The translations under genes were made by a program, and so were the position numbers. From Gemmata massiliana (GTDB lineage Bacteria > Planctomycetota > Planctomycetia > Gemmatales > Gemmataceae), in contig HG799463.1 in the NCBI GenBank assembly GCA_000531095.1, forward strand, positions 112,239 through 176,238: a stretch of DNA of 64,000 bases, read 5' to 3'. The notes under the pieces were generated by a model that was not told where the DNA came from, ran no database searches, and saw only the letters and a list, made by a program, of their open reading frames with translations. Of this stretch, positions 24,073 through 32,471 are shown piece after piece (position 1 is the first letter of the stretch; every line of letters begins with the position of its first letter).

Positions 24073-26028
24073 ATGCGCACGCTACTGTCACTCTTCGCAC
24101 TCTCCCTCGTTCCCAATGCCCTCCACGCCGATGAACTGGAACCGCTGAAGTACAACCATCCCGGCCTCGTGGTCGACCTGGGAGTGGGGTTGTGGGCGTG
24201 GCCGGTACCGTGCGACGCGGACGGGGACGGCGACTTCGACCTCATCGTCTCGTGCCCCGACAAACCCTCGAACGGGGTGTGGTTTTTCGAGAACGTCACC
24301 GGCGACACGGCCAAGAACAAGCACCCCGTCTTCAAACCCGCGCGGAAACTCAGCGGCGCTGCGCACTACGTCATGCCGTCCTTCGTGGACGGCAAACTTC
24401 GGGTTCTCACACCCGGCACCGAGCACCCGAACTTCATCACAAAGGGGCTAACCGAGGTGAGACCGCTGTCGGTGCCCAAAAACTTCTACAAGCCGGAGGG
24501 GAAGCAGCCCAAAGGCCCGAAGGTGCGGCACAACCAGTGGCGCTTCGCGGACTACGACGGCGACGGGCGCCCCGATCTGGTTGTGGGCATCGAAGACTGG
24601 AGCTTCTACGGCTGGGACGATGCGTACAACGCGAAGGGCGAGTGGCAGAACGGCCCGTTACACGGCTTCGTGTTCGTTTTCCTCGCGAAAGATGGAGGAA
24701 CGTTCGCCGAGCCGTTCCGCGTGGAAGCCGGCGGTAAGCCGGTCGACACGTTCGGGTGCCCCACCCCGAACTTCGCAGACTTCGACGGGGACGGGGATCT
24801 CGACCTGCTATGCGGCGAATTCCTCGACGGGTTCACCTACTTCGAGAATATCGGCACGCGCACGAAGCCGAAGTACGCTCCGGGTCGGCGGTTGAAAGAC
24901 GCCGTGGGTGCGCCGATCGCGATGGAACTCCAGATGATCGTGCCGATCGCGTTCGACTGGGACAAGGACGGTGATCTCGACCTCATCGTCGGCGACGAGG
25001 ACGGGCGCGTAGCGCTCGTGGAGAACACCGGGCGCCTGGACGCGGACCGCGTGCCGGTCTTCGCGCGCCCGGTGTACTTCCAGCAACAGGCGGACGCGCT
25101 CAAATGCGGCGCGCTCGCGACCCCCGTAACCGCGGACTGGGACGGTGACGGCGATCTCGACATTCTGAGCGGCAACACCGCGGGGTACATCGAGTTCTTC
25201 GAGAACCTGAGCGGGCCGGGTGTACCAAACCCGAAATGGGCCACACCGAAGCGCCTCACGGTCGATGGCAAGCCGTTCCGGGTGACGGCCGGTCCCAACG
25301 GCAGCATTCAGGGACCGGCCGAAGCGAAGTGGGGGTATACCACGTTCAGTGTTGCCGACTGGGACGCAGACGGACTCCCGGACATCGTGCTGAATAGCAT
25401 TCTCGGCGAAGTCGTGTGGCTCAAGAACGTCGGCACGCGCACGGCGCCGAAACTGAGCGCCCCGCGCCCGATCGAGGTGGCGTGGCCGAAAGAGCAACCG
25501 TCTCCTGAACTCGCATGGGGCTGGCGCAAACCTCAAGGGAACGCGCTCCTGACGCAGTGGCGCACCACGCCGGTCGCGTTCGACTTCAACCGCGACGGGC
25601 TGCCCGATCTCGCGGTACTCGACACCGAGGGCTACCTCGCGCTCTTCGAGCGCGCCAAACGCGCCGGTAAGTTGGTGCTGCTTCCTCCGCGTCGCGCGTT
25701 CGTGTCCGAAAACGGGGAACCGCTCCGGCCGAACCCGAACGCGGCGGGCAAGAGTGGGCGCCGGAAGTTGTGCGTGACGGACTGGAACGGGGACGGGAAG
25801 TTCGATTTTCTCCTGAATTCCGCGAACGCGGACTTGTTGCAGCAGGTCGGTGAGAAGAACGGTACCTGGGTGTTCAAGAACGCCGGCGCATTGGCGAAAC
25901 GGAACATCGAGGGCCACGACGTCAGCCCGAGCGTCGTTGATTTCGACGGGGACGGCGTACCCGATTTCCTCGGCGGCGCCGAAGACGGGCGGTTGTACTT
26001 CCTGCGCAACCCACGCACGAAGAAGTAA
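24073..26028 (+). CDS. exported FG-GAP/VCBS-repeat beta-propeller protein
   Basis: From ATG 24073 a signal peptide (LLSLFALSLVPNALHA) precedes a 630-residue mature protein made of FG-GAP/VCBS blades. Calcium-type loops recur: CDADGDGDFDLIV, ADYDGDGRPDLVVGIEDW, ADFDGDGDLDLLCGEF, FDWDKDGDLDLIVGDEDG, ADWDGDGDLDILSGNTAG, ADWDADGLPDIVLN, FDFNRDGLPDLAV, TDWNGDGKFDFLLN and VDFDGDGVPDFLGGAEDG. Nine Asp-rich loops imply two propellers or one large propeller binding Ca2+. Such proteins are abundant in planctomycetes and probably act in adhesion or ligand binding outside the cytoplasmic membrane. Confidence 0.93.
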   Translation: MRTLLSLFALSLVPNALHADELEPLKYNHPGLVVDLGVGLWAWPVPCDADGDGDFDLIVSCPDKPSNGVWFFENVTGDTAKNKHPVFKPARKLSGAAHYVMPSFVDGKLRVLTPGTEHPNFITKGLTEVRPLSVPKNFYKPEGKQPKGPKVRHNQWRFADYDGDGRPDLVVGIEDWSFYGWDDAYNAKGEWQNGPLHGFVFVFLAKDGGTFAEPFRVEAGGKPVDTFGCPTPNFADFDGDGDLDLLCGEFLDGFTYFENIGTRTKPKYAPGRRLKDAVGAPIAMELQMIVPIAFDWDKDGDLDLIVGDEDGRVALVENTGRLDADRVPVFARPVYFQQQADALKCGALATPVTADWDGDGDLDILSGNTAGYIEFFENLSGPGVPNPKWATPKRLTVDGKPFRVTAGPNGSIQGPAEAKWGYTTFSVADWDADGLPDIVLNSILGEVVWLKNVGTRTAPKLSAPRPIEVAWPKEQPSPELAWGWRKPQGNALLTQWRTTPVAFDFNRDGLPDLAVLDTEGYLALFERAKRAGKLVLLPPRRAFVSENGEPLRPNPNAAGKSGRRKLCVTDWNGDGKFDFLLNSANADLLQQVGEKNGTWVFKNAGALAKRNIEGHDVSPSVVDFDGDGVPDFLGGAEDGRLYFLRNPRTKK

Positions 26029-26066
26029 ATTCAGCGAAGTAGGGGCGTCGCGTGGTAATTTTGGAC

Positions 26067-26675
26067 TCAGTGGGCAGTTCCAGTGAGTATGTGAGACGGG
26101 TCGCGTTTGATATCGAACGCCTTAACGACGACCGATCCCCCACCCGGCAGCGCGAGGACAAACGGGTCGGTCAGAGCGGGTTGGTTCCAGACCGCGGAGC
26201 CAGCCAGATAGTCGGCCCACTCGGTTAGCACATCGCCCGCGCTCGCGGCCACGACGATCAACAGGGACGCGGACAGCTTCCATCCGAGCCGCTTCAGCTT
26301 GTCCGCGTCGGCTTCGAGCTTTTGCTGCCACGTCCTGCCGACGCGGTTCCCGTCGTGGAGCAGAGCGATTTCGGCAAACAGCCAGCAGTGGTTGGCCCCG
26401 TCGTTGGGACCACCTACCCGCAAATCACCCGAGCCGAGTTCCGGTGTACCACCGTCGTCTGCCACGTTCTCGCTGCTGTAGGTGGGTTTGGCCGTGACCT
26501 CGCAGAACGGATAAGTCGCTTCTCGAAGTTTGCAGGCCAAGAACGCTTCCCAGTTGAGCCACTCCTCGAACGATGAAGTGGTCTCGACCATCAACCGCAG
26601 GTCAGCGGCGCGAGTCGTGAGCCGATCACAAACGGTTCGGAACACACCGACGGCGAAGGAATACGAAGCGCCCAT
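26067..26675 (-). CDS. hypothetical protein, possible degenerate PD-(D/E)xK fold
   Basis: Start ATG 26675 gives 202 residues; a TTG at 26717 would add 14. No signal peptide. The layout WLNWEAFLACKLRE, then SGDLRVGG, HCWLFAEIALLHDG, TWQQKLEADADKLKRLG and KLSASLLIVVAAS looks like the Glu, Asp, E-x-K order of PD-(D/E)xK nucleases, but the Lys of E-x-K is Ala. It could be an inactive nuclease-like protein or something unrelated. It follows the SGNH hydrolase gene on the same strand by about 60 bases. Convergent with the VCBS gene. Confidence 0.6.
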   Translation of the reverse strand: MGASYSFAVGVFRTVCDRLTTRAADLRLMVETTSSFEEWLNWEAFLACKLREATYPFCEVTAKPTYSSENVADDGGTPELGSGDLRVGGPNDGANHCWLFAEIALLHDGNRVGRTWQQKLEADADKLKRLGWKLSASLLIVVAASAGDVLTEWADYLAGSAVWNQPALTDPFVLALPGGGSVVVKAFDIKRDPSHILTGTAH

Positions 26676-26737
26676 TTGCTGACCTGTCGGAATGGTGTCG
26701 GTTCGTGTTTGTGGCAATCGGGACGCGGGCGCTGCAG

Positions 26738-27451
26738 TTACTTGAGCAGTGCCTTCAGCGGCTCCTCGATCGCGTCGGCCCAGATGCCGTACCCCTTCTC
26801 CGACAAGTGCAAGGCGTCCGGCATGATGTCGGCGGACAGAGTACCGTCGTCGGTCAGGAACTTCTTGCCGATGTCCAGGTACACCACGCTCTTCCCGTCT
26901 CCCAACTTGGAAATCGCTTCGTTCGCTTCGGTGATCTTCTTGCGGAACGCGGTCCCGGCCGCTTTGTCCCGCGGGAAGATGCCGAGCAGCAGTATCTTCG
27001 CGTCCGGGGCCTTCTTACGGACGCTCGTCACCACCGCTGTGACGCCCTTAACTGTGTCCGCGACCGAGTCGCCGGGGAGCCCGAAGTTGTTCGTCCCGAT
27101 CATCAGCACTACGGCCTTCGGCTTGATGCCATCAAGGACACCGTCGTTGAGCCGGTACAGCACCTCGCGGGTGGTATCGCCGCCGATCCCGTAGTTCGCG
27201 GCATTGAGCGGCGCGAACCGCTTCTTCCACACCGACGCGCCGTCTCCGCCCCATCCTTGGGTGATCGAGTCCCCCAGGAACGCCACATCGACCGCGCCCT
27301 TCTTGGTCCGCGCGAGGTGCCCCGCGTGCAGCTTCTTCCAGGTTTCGACCGACATCCACGGGTACTCTTTCGCTCGTGCGGCCGGTTCCCACGCGACATC
27401 TTTCGCGGGCGGTTGTGCGACGGCGAGAAGGGTCAGTACGAGTGCGTGCAT
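26738..27451 (-). CDS. SGNH/GDSL-family hydrolase
   Basis: From ATG 27451 the 237-residue protein has a signal peptide-like start and the four SGNH blocks: FLGDSITQGWGG (Ser), NYGIGGDTTREVLYRL (Gly), VVLMIGTNNFGLPGDS (Asn) and MPDALHLSEKGYGIWADAI (Asp and His). It resembles the platelet-activating-factor acetylhydrolase IB-like branch, so it is probably a secreted esterase or carbohydrate deacetylase. The substrate cannot be read from sequence. Followed closely by the hypothetical gene at 26675. Confidence 0.9.
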   Translation of the reverse strand: MHALVLTLLAVAQPPAKDVAWEPAARAKEYPWMSVETWKKLHAGHLARTKKGAVDVAFLGDSITQGWGGDGASVWKKRFAPLNAANYGIGGDTTREVLYRLNDGVLDGIKPKAVVLMIGTNNFGLPGDSVADTVKGVTAVVTSVRKKAPDAKILLLGIFPRDKAAGTAFRKKITEANEAISKLGDGKSVVYLDIGKKFLTDDGTLSADIMPDALHLSEKGYGIWADAIEEPLKALLK

Positions 27452-27653
27452 CGGCTGCTCCGAACGAGTTGGTAGTGTCAGCATATCCGCAACGCGACGC
27501 GCGTCCGTACTGCCTCCCACAACCAATCAAATTCAGATACTGTTGCGCGCAATCGTGCAATCAAAAAAAACGCCTCGCGTCTAGACGCAGAAACTGATCG
27601 ATTCTTGAACTCGGTATCGCATTGGACGCGCGCCGTGAATACTCGCACTTCGG
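27452..27653. other. AT-rich intergenic segment
   Basis: Part of a 560-base non-coding region between the diverging SGNH hydrolase and nitrilase genes. It holds an A-run with a 12-base palindrome GCGTCTAGACGC (27577-27588) but no gene. The repeat element at 27654 and another partial copy of its core (GCTAACAT, 27739-27746) lie in the rest of this gap. Confidence 0.4.
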
Positions 27654-27679
27654 CGGCTAACATTTGCTAACATTCTGGG
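27654..27679 (+). repeat. 26-bp intergenic element, copy 1
   Basis: This 26-base element has the core GCTAACATTTGCTAACATT, itself a direct repeat of GCTAACATT. A second copy at 40488-40513, in the opposite orientation, matches 25 of 26 positions. Flanking sequence is unrelated. Here it lies about 330 bases upstream of the nitrilase gene. Confidence 0.75.
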
Positions 27680-28011
27680 ACTACGAGGGGCACGCACCTT
27701 CATTTCGCCGCGAAAAACGCCTTTTCCCCCTCGCCTCAGCTAACATACGTTCCATTTCCCAGGTGCGAACGCTCCACGCGACCCTGCACACACTGTTCCA
27801 TCTTCGGGCATTATACCGGCAATAGAATTGCGACATCAAGACCACTAGTGAAAATAAGATCAATAATTTACTGGAGGTGAGCTACTGAGCCGGCGACAGC
27901 GAAGAGGATTTCACCGCAGAGGGCACGAGAGGGCGCGGAGAACCGGACCGCGTTCCCACGGTGAACCTCGAAGCGCTTGAGATCCCGAAGCCCGTCGCCT
28001 ACCTTGAACGC

Positions 28012-29400
28012 ATGAATCCGCTCCTGATTAACGACGTCTCTGCTACTCGCACGGTTCGTGCGGCGGTCGTACAGTCGGCCCCGGTACTGTTCGACACGCC
28101 CCGGACGCTCGACAAACTCGCCGACCTGACGGCCGACGCCGCCCAGAAGAAAGCCGAACTGGTCGTGTTCCCGGAGGCGTTCATCGGGGGCTACCCGAAG
28201 GGGCACGACTTCGGGGTGAGTCTCGGCGTTCGCACGCCCGAGGGCCGGGACGAGTTTCGGCGCTACTTCGAGAGCGCCATCGACGTGCCGGGGCCGGCAA
28301 CGGAGATGATCGGCGCCATTGCCAAGCAGCACGGCATCCATCTCGTCGTCGGGGTGATCGAACGGAAGGGCGGCACCCTGTACTGCTCGGCACTCACGTT
28401 CGGACCCGACGGTTCACTTCTCGGCACGCACCGGAAGCTGATGCCGACGGCACTGGAGCGGGTCGTTTGGGGAACCGGTGACGGGTCAACCCTGCCCGTC
28501 GTCGATACGCCGCTGGGCAAGGTCGGGTCGGTCATTTGCTGGGAAAACTACATGCCCCTGCTGCGGACCGCGATGTACGCCAAGGAGGTGGAATTGTACT
28601 GTGCGATCACCGTGGACGACCGGGAGACGTGGGTGCCCACGGTGCGGCACATCGCACTCGAAGGTCGGTGCTTCGTCCTGTCGGCGTGTCAGGTGTTGCG
28701 TCGAACCGACTTGCCGACCGACTACCCGACCGGGCGGTTCTCGGTCGACCAGGAGTGGCTGATTCGAGGCGGCAGTTGTATCGTCGGCCCACTCGGGCAC
28801 TTGCTCGCGGGGCCGTTGTACGGTGAGGAGGCCGTGCTGTTTGCCGACCTGGACCGGGCCGACCTCGTGCGGGCCAAGTTCGACTTCGACGTGGTGGGCC
28901 ATTACGCCCGGCCGGATGTGTTCCGGCTCACCGTCAACGAATCAGCGGTGAAGCCGGTGACGTTCGCAACTGCCTCCGAACAAGCCGAAGCGAGCCACGG
29001 ATCGGCACGTGACGCCCTTACGTTGCTCGAAGTGGCCGGGCGCTTCGCTGTTTGCAAGTTGCCGCCCGGCTCGGCGATTCCCGCGTGGGCGACGGTGGGG
29101 GACGTGTTCAATATCAGTCGAACGGCCGACGAATTGTCGGTGGTGTGTCGGCAGGAACTGGTCCCCGAGGGAACGCACTGCGAGCGCGGATGGCGGTGCC
29201 TGCGGGTGGCCGGGGCGATGCCGTTCACCCTTGTCGGTGTGCTGGCTTCGCTCACCGCGCCGATCGCGCGGACCGGGATCGGGGTGTTCGCGTTCTCGAC
29301 GTTCGATACGGACTACTTATTGGTGAAGGCCGAGCGGTTCCCGGAAGCAGTCGCGGCCCTGCGCGCGGCCGAACATACAGTGGAGCTGTTGACCACATGA
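28012..29400 (+). CDS. nitrilase fused to a C-terminal ACT (CASTOR-type) domain
   Basis: The 462-residue protein starts at ATG 28012; an upstream GTG at 27961 is possible. Residues ~10-320 are an aliphatic-nitrilase-type carbon-nitrogen hydrolase with catalytic Glu55 ([10 protein letters not shown]), Lys142 (THRKLMPT) and Cys176 ([13 protein letters not shown]). Residues ~345-460 are an ACT domain of the CASTOR/ACT_7 type ([53 protein letters not shown]), usually a separate amino-acid-binding protein. The fusion suggests a nitrilase whose activity is tuned by an amino acid. The stop overlaps the next gene's ATG (ATGA), so translation is coupled. Confidence 0.88.
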   Translation: MNPLLINDVSATRTVRAAVVQSAPVLFDTPRTLDKLADLTADAAQKKAELVVFPEAFIGGYPKGHDFGVSLGVRTPEGRDEFRRYFESAIDVPGPATEMIGAIAKQHGIHLVVGVIERKGGTLYCSALTFGPDGSLLGTHRKLMPTALERVVWGTGDGSTLPVVDTPLGKVGSVICWENYMPLLRTAMYAKEVELYCAITVDDRETWVPTVRHIALEGRCFVLSACQVLRRTDLPTDYPTGRFSVDQEWLIRGGSCIVGPLGHLLAGPLYGEEAVLFADLDRADLVRAKFDFDVVGHYARPDVFRLTVNESAVKPVTFATASEQAEASHGSARDALTLLEVAGRFAVCKLPPGSAIPAWATVGDVFNISRTADELSVVCRQELVPEGTHCERGWRCLRVAGAMPFTLVGVLASLTAPIARTGIGVFAFSTFDTDYLLVKAERFPEAVAALRAAEHTVELLTT

Positions 29401-30467
29401 CTCCCGAACAAGTCGCCGCCAGCTACGACCAGATCGCCGACCAATGGGTCGAGGTCTCGACCTACGGGTTCGCCCAAATCGAGCGCGCCGTCGCCTTCGT
29501 GAAGCACAGGGGGGCGGCCCTTGATGTGGGGTGTGGTACGGGGCGGCTGATGGGACTATTGAGCGGGCACGGGTTCCGCACGGACGGACTCGACGTGTCC
29601 CCGGCGATGATCGCCCGCGCCCGGGAGCGTCACCCGGGGGCCGAACTGTTCCACACCGACGTCTGTCGGTGGGAATTACCCCGGTCGTATGACCTGATTG
29701 TGGCGTGGGACAGCGTGTGGCACGTCCCGCTGGCCGAGCAGGAAGCGGTTTTGAAGAAACTGTGCCGGGGACTGTCTGCGGGCGGGGTGCTCGTCTTCAC
29801 AATGGGCGGAACGGATGAGCCGAACGAAAAACAGAACTCGTACATGGGACCGCCCTTGTACCACGCCACCCTCGGGATTCCCAACACGCTACGAGTCCTC
29901 GCCGAGATGGGTTGCATTTGCCGCCACCTGGAGTACGACCAGCACCCCGAATCGCACGTCTACCTCGTCGCTCAGAAGTCGGAGACCAGCGCCCCAACGA
30001 CGAGCGACCTCGTTCGCCTGCGCCCCGTCGAGCGGAACGACCTGCCCCGGATGTACGAACTGCAACGCGACCCGGACTCGAACCGGATGGCGGCCACGAT
30101 TCCCCGGGACCGGGAAGCGTTCGACTCGCACTGGGCAAAGGTGCTGAACGACCCGAGCGTCGCCGCCCGAGTGATCCTTGTTGGCGAGGAGTTCGTCGGA
30201 ATCGTTTCCTGTTTCCCGAGGGACGGCGCGGATCACGTCGGGTACTGGATCGACCGCGCGTATTGGGGCCGGGGGATCGCCAGCCGAGCGCTGCGCCTGT
30301 TACTCCAAGAGATCCCCAAGCGCCCGCTAACCGCCACCGCCGCCACGAGTAACGCGGCGTCCCTGCGGATACTCCAGAAGTGCGGGTTCGTGGTCACACA
30401 GGTCCGGCACGACCCGGCCACCGACCGCTACCCCGAGTGCGAGGTCGCCGTTCACGTACTGAGGTAA
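29397..30467 (+). CDS. class I methyltransferase fused to GNAT acetyltransferase
   Basis: A 356-residue protein starting at the ATG that overlaps the nitrilase stop. Residues 1-~198 are a SAM-dependent methyltransferase: [13 protein letters not shown] (motif I), [17 protein letters not shown] (acidic loop), [13 protein letters not shown] and [13 protein letters not shown]. Residues ~205-356 are a GNAT domain: [36 protein letters not shown] (acetyl-CoA loop) and [13 protein letters not shown]. Both halves are normally separate enzymes. Together with the nitrilase-ACT gene it makes a two-gene set with four activities, perhaps acting on a shared small amine or amide. Function inferred only. Confidence 0.88.
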   Translation: MTPEQVAASYDQIADQWVEVSTYGFAQIERAVAFVKHRGAALDVGCGTGRLMGLLSGHGFRTDGLDVSPAMIARARERHPGAELFHTDVCRWELPRSYDLIVAWDSVWHVPLAEQEAVLKKLCRGLSAGGVLVFTMGGTDEPNEKQNSYMGPPLYHATLGIPNTLRVLAEMGCICRHLEYDQHPESHVYLVAQKSETSAPTTSDLVRLRPVERNDLPRMYELQRDPDSNRMAATIPRDREAFDSHWAKVLNDPSVAARVILVGEEFVGIVSCFPRDGADHVGYWIDRAYWGRGIASRALRLLLQEIPKRPLTATAATSNAASLRILQKCGFVVTQVRHDPATDRYPECEVAVHVLR

Positions 30468-30680
30468 GCCGGCAATCCGCACTCGGCCGACGCGAGGCCC
30501 GCTGGTAGGTCGCGCCTCGTTGGGAACGAGACGAGTTCGAGAGCTCCTTCTGAATCACCTGCGGATCGTAGAACGGTGAGGCATCTCCGATCACATCCCG
30601 CTCTATAGAGGTGCGAAGTGCGGGCGCGTCCTCTCCACGACGTCGCCCTTACCCGCAATCGTTGCTGCCTGGTACCCCGT

Positions 30681-30694
30681 GTGAAAAAATCGTG
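30681..30694 (+). promoter_or_regulatory. motif shared upstream of two ECF sigma genes, copy 1
   Basis: GTGAAAAAATCGTG lies 65 bases before the ECF start at 30760. A close relative, GTGAAACAAAATTGTG, lies 59 bases before the other long ECF gene (40547-40562). The shared position suggests a promoter recognised by these sigma factors themselves, as is usual for ECF autoregulation. Not experimentally supported. Confidence 0.4.
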
Positions 30695-30759
30695 GATGAA
30701 TTGGCCCCCGAGAGCGGAATGATGGGTAAGAGCCGCTGAACTCAGCACTAGGAGGGTGG

Positions 30760-32355
30760 GTGGTGACGATCCGAATTCATCGGACAGTGAGCGCGCTCGC
30801 TCGAATGCCGGCCGACGCATTCCCCGAAAATCGGCACACCGATGAGGAACTGATCGGCGCGTTCGTTGAGTTACGGGCTCCTGACGCATTCGAGGAACTC
30901 GTCCGTCGGCACGGGCCGATGGTCCTCGGCGTGTGCTTGCGGGTGCTGCGCCACCGGCAGGACGCCGAGGATGCGTTCCAGGCCACCTTCCTAGTGCTGG
31001 CGCGTAAGGCCGGTTCGATCTCACCTCGCAACGCGGCGGCCAACTGGTTGCACGGGGTCGCACTCCAAACGGCGATCCGGGCGCGGGCGATTACCATGAA
31101 ACGGCGCAAACGCGAGACTTCGGTCCCGTTGGTTCCCGAAGCGGGGGTTCGGGAGGTCTGGTGGGACGATGCGGCAGCGGTTCTGGATGAGGAACTGGGG
31201 CACCTACCGAGCCACTACCGGGCCGTTGTCCTCCTCTGTGATGTGGAGGGTAGGACGCGAGCGGATACCGCGCGCCACCTGGGGTGCCCAGAGGGATCGG
31301 TATCGAGTCGACTGAGCCGCGCGCGGGCGCTACTGGCCCGGCGGTTGAGCCGGCGCGGGGTCGCGCCCCCGTTGGGCGGGCTGGCTCTGCTAGCGGGGCC
31401 GAGCGCGGCCATTGCGGTGCCGCCGGCGCTCGTGAAATCAACGGTCGAGGCCGCCGGATCCGTGCCGGGAGCGAGTACCTCCCCGGCAGTCACAACTCTC
31501 ACCGAAGGGGTTCTCAAGGCCATGCTGATTACGGAACTCAAGACGCTCGCGCTGATAGCCCTGTTCGTCGGATTCCTCGGACTCGGTGGAGCGATCGGGA
31601 TCGGGCGGTCTGCCGGTCAACAGCCCGGTAAACCAGTTGAGGAGAAACGGGCCGATGGCCCGAAGAACCCCGAAGTTGCTCTTCAGAAGGAGGTGGACGC
31701 CGCTGTTGAGAGTGTCAAACGGGCGAAGAAGGCCCTCGACTTGGCGGTCACGGAGCTACACCGAGCTGACGAGCGCCTGGCCACAGCCAAACGAAAGGGT
31801 AAACCGCTCGAAGTGAAGCCCGTGACCGGTAAACTGCTCCGATCCGATGTAGCGGAGCGAACGGTGCATGTAGAGGTGTACAAGGAAGTCGCGGATTCCC
31901 GCGCGGAGTTGTGGGGTGGGATCATCGGGTTCTGCGGGCACGTGTACGAAACCTTCCCATTGGTACCACAAGCGACCGTTCTGCAAGACCATGTGCCGAC
32001 TAAATTGGCCGATCTGAAGGAAGGCGCACAAGTCACGCTCCAGTTGGGACGTGACGGCAAGAGCGCCGAGAGTGTGACGGCCGACGGCGGGTCCGTGCGG
32101 GGGCGCTTCGTGTCCTGGAACGAGACCAGGAACACGATCACGGTCACGATCGGCGCGAAGAGTGAGCCACGAGTGTTCCACCTATTGAGGGCGTGCGTGC
32201 GCGGGGCCGCTCACGTCAAGGACTTCAAACCGGGTACACCGCTCTTGATTACCCGGTCCGTCGAGGACGCGAACACCGCGATTGAAATCGAAGCCGTTGC
32301 TGCCGGTGAGGACAGAACCGAGCCCCAGCCCAATCAACCCGCGAAGCGGGAATAG
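30760..32355 (+). CDS. ECF sigma factor with membrane anchor and extracytoplasmic C-terminus
   Basis: GTG 30760 (or the adjacent GTG 30763) follows GGAGGG at 30751. Of 531 residues, ~28-95 are sigma region 2 (LVRRHGPMVLGVCLRVLRH, AEDAFQATFLVLARKAG) and ~140-195 region 4 (LPSHYRAVVLLCDVEGRT, CPEGSVSSRLSRARALL). A Ser/Pro linker and a membrane helix (LIALFVGFLGLGGAIGIG, ~265) precede a coiled coil and a ~190-residue outer domain rich in beta strands. This is the planctomycete ECF01-Gob-type layout, where the sensor is fused to the sigma factor instead of a separate anti-sigma. No anti-sigma gene lies nearby. Confidence 0.88.
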   Translation: MVTIRIHRTVSALARMPADAFPENRHTDEELIGAFVELRAPDAFEELVRRHGPMVLGVCLRVLRHRQDAEDAFQATFLVLARKAGSISPRNAAANWLHGVALQTAIRARAITMKRRKRETSVPLVPEAGVREVWWDDAAAVLDEELGHLPSHYRAVVLLCDVEGRTRADTARHLGCPEGSVSSRLSRARALLARRLSRRGVAPPLGGLALLAGPSAAIAVPPALVKSTVEAAGSVPGASTSPAVTTLTEGVLKAMLITELKTLALIALFVGFLGLGGAIGIGRSAGQQPGKPVEEKRADGPKNPEVALQKEVDAAVESVKRAKKALDLAVTELHRADERLATAKRKGKPLEVKPVTGKLLRSDVAERTVHVEVYKEVADSRAELWGGIIGFCGHVYETFPLVPQATVLQDHVPTKLADLKEGAQVTLQLGRDGKSAESVTADGGSVRGRFVSWNETRNTITVTIGAKSEPRVFHLLRACVRGAAHVKDFKPGTPLLITRSVEDANTAIEIEAVAAGEDRTEPQPNQPAKRE

Positions 32356-32471
32356 CTGGTCGCACACGAGGGACGCTCAGCAGTGCCGCACGGATCCTCG
32401 GGCACTTGATTTAACGGCACCCATTTCCAGAAACGTTATTCGGCACATTTTGGCTCGAGTGCCGAATCCGC

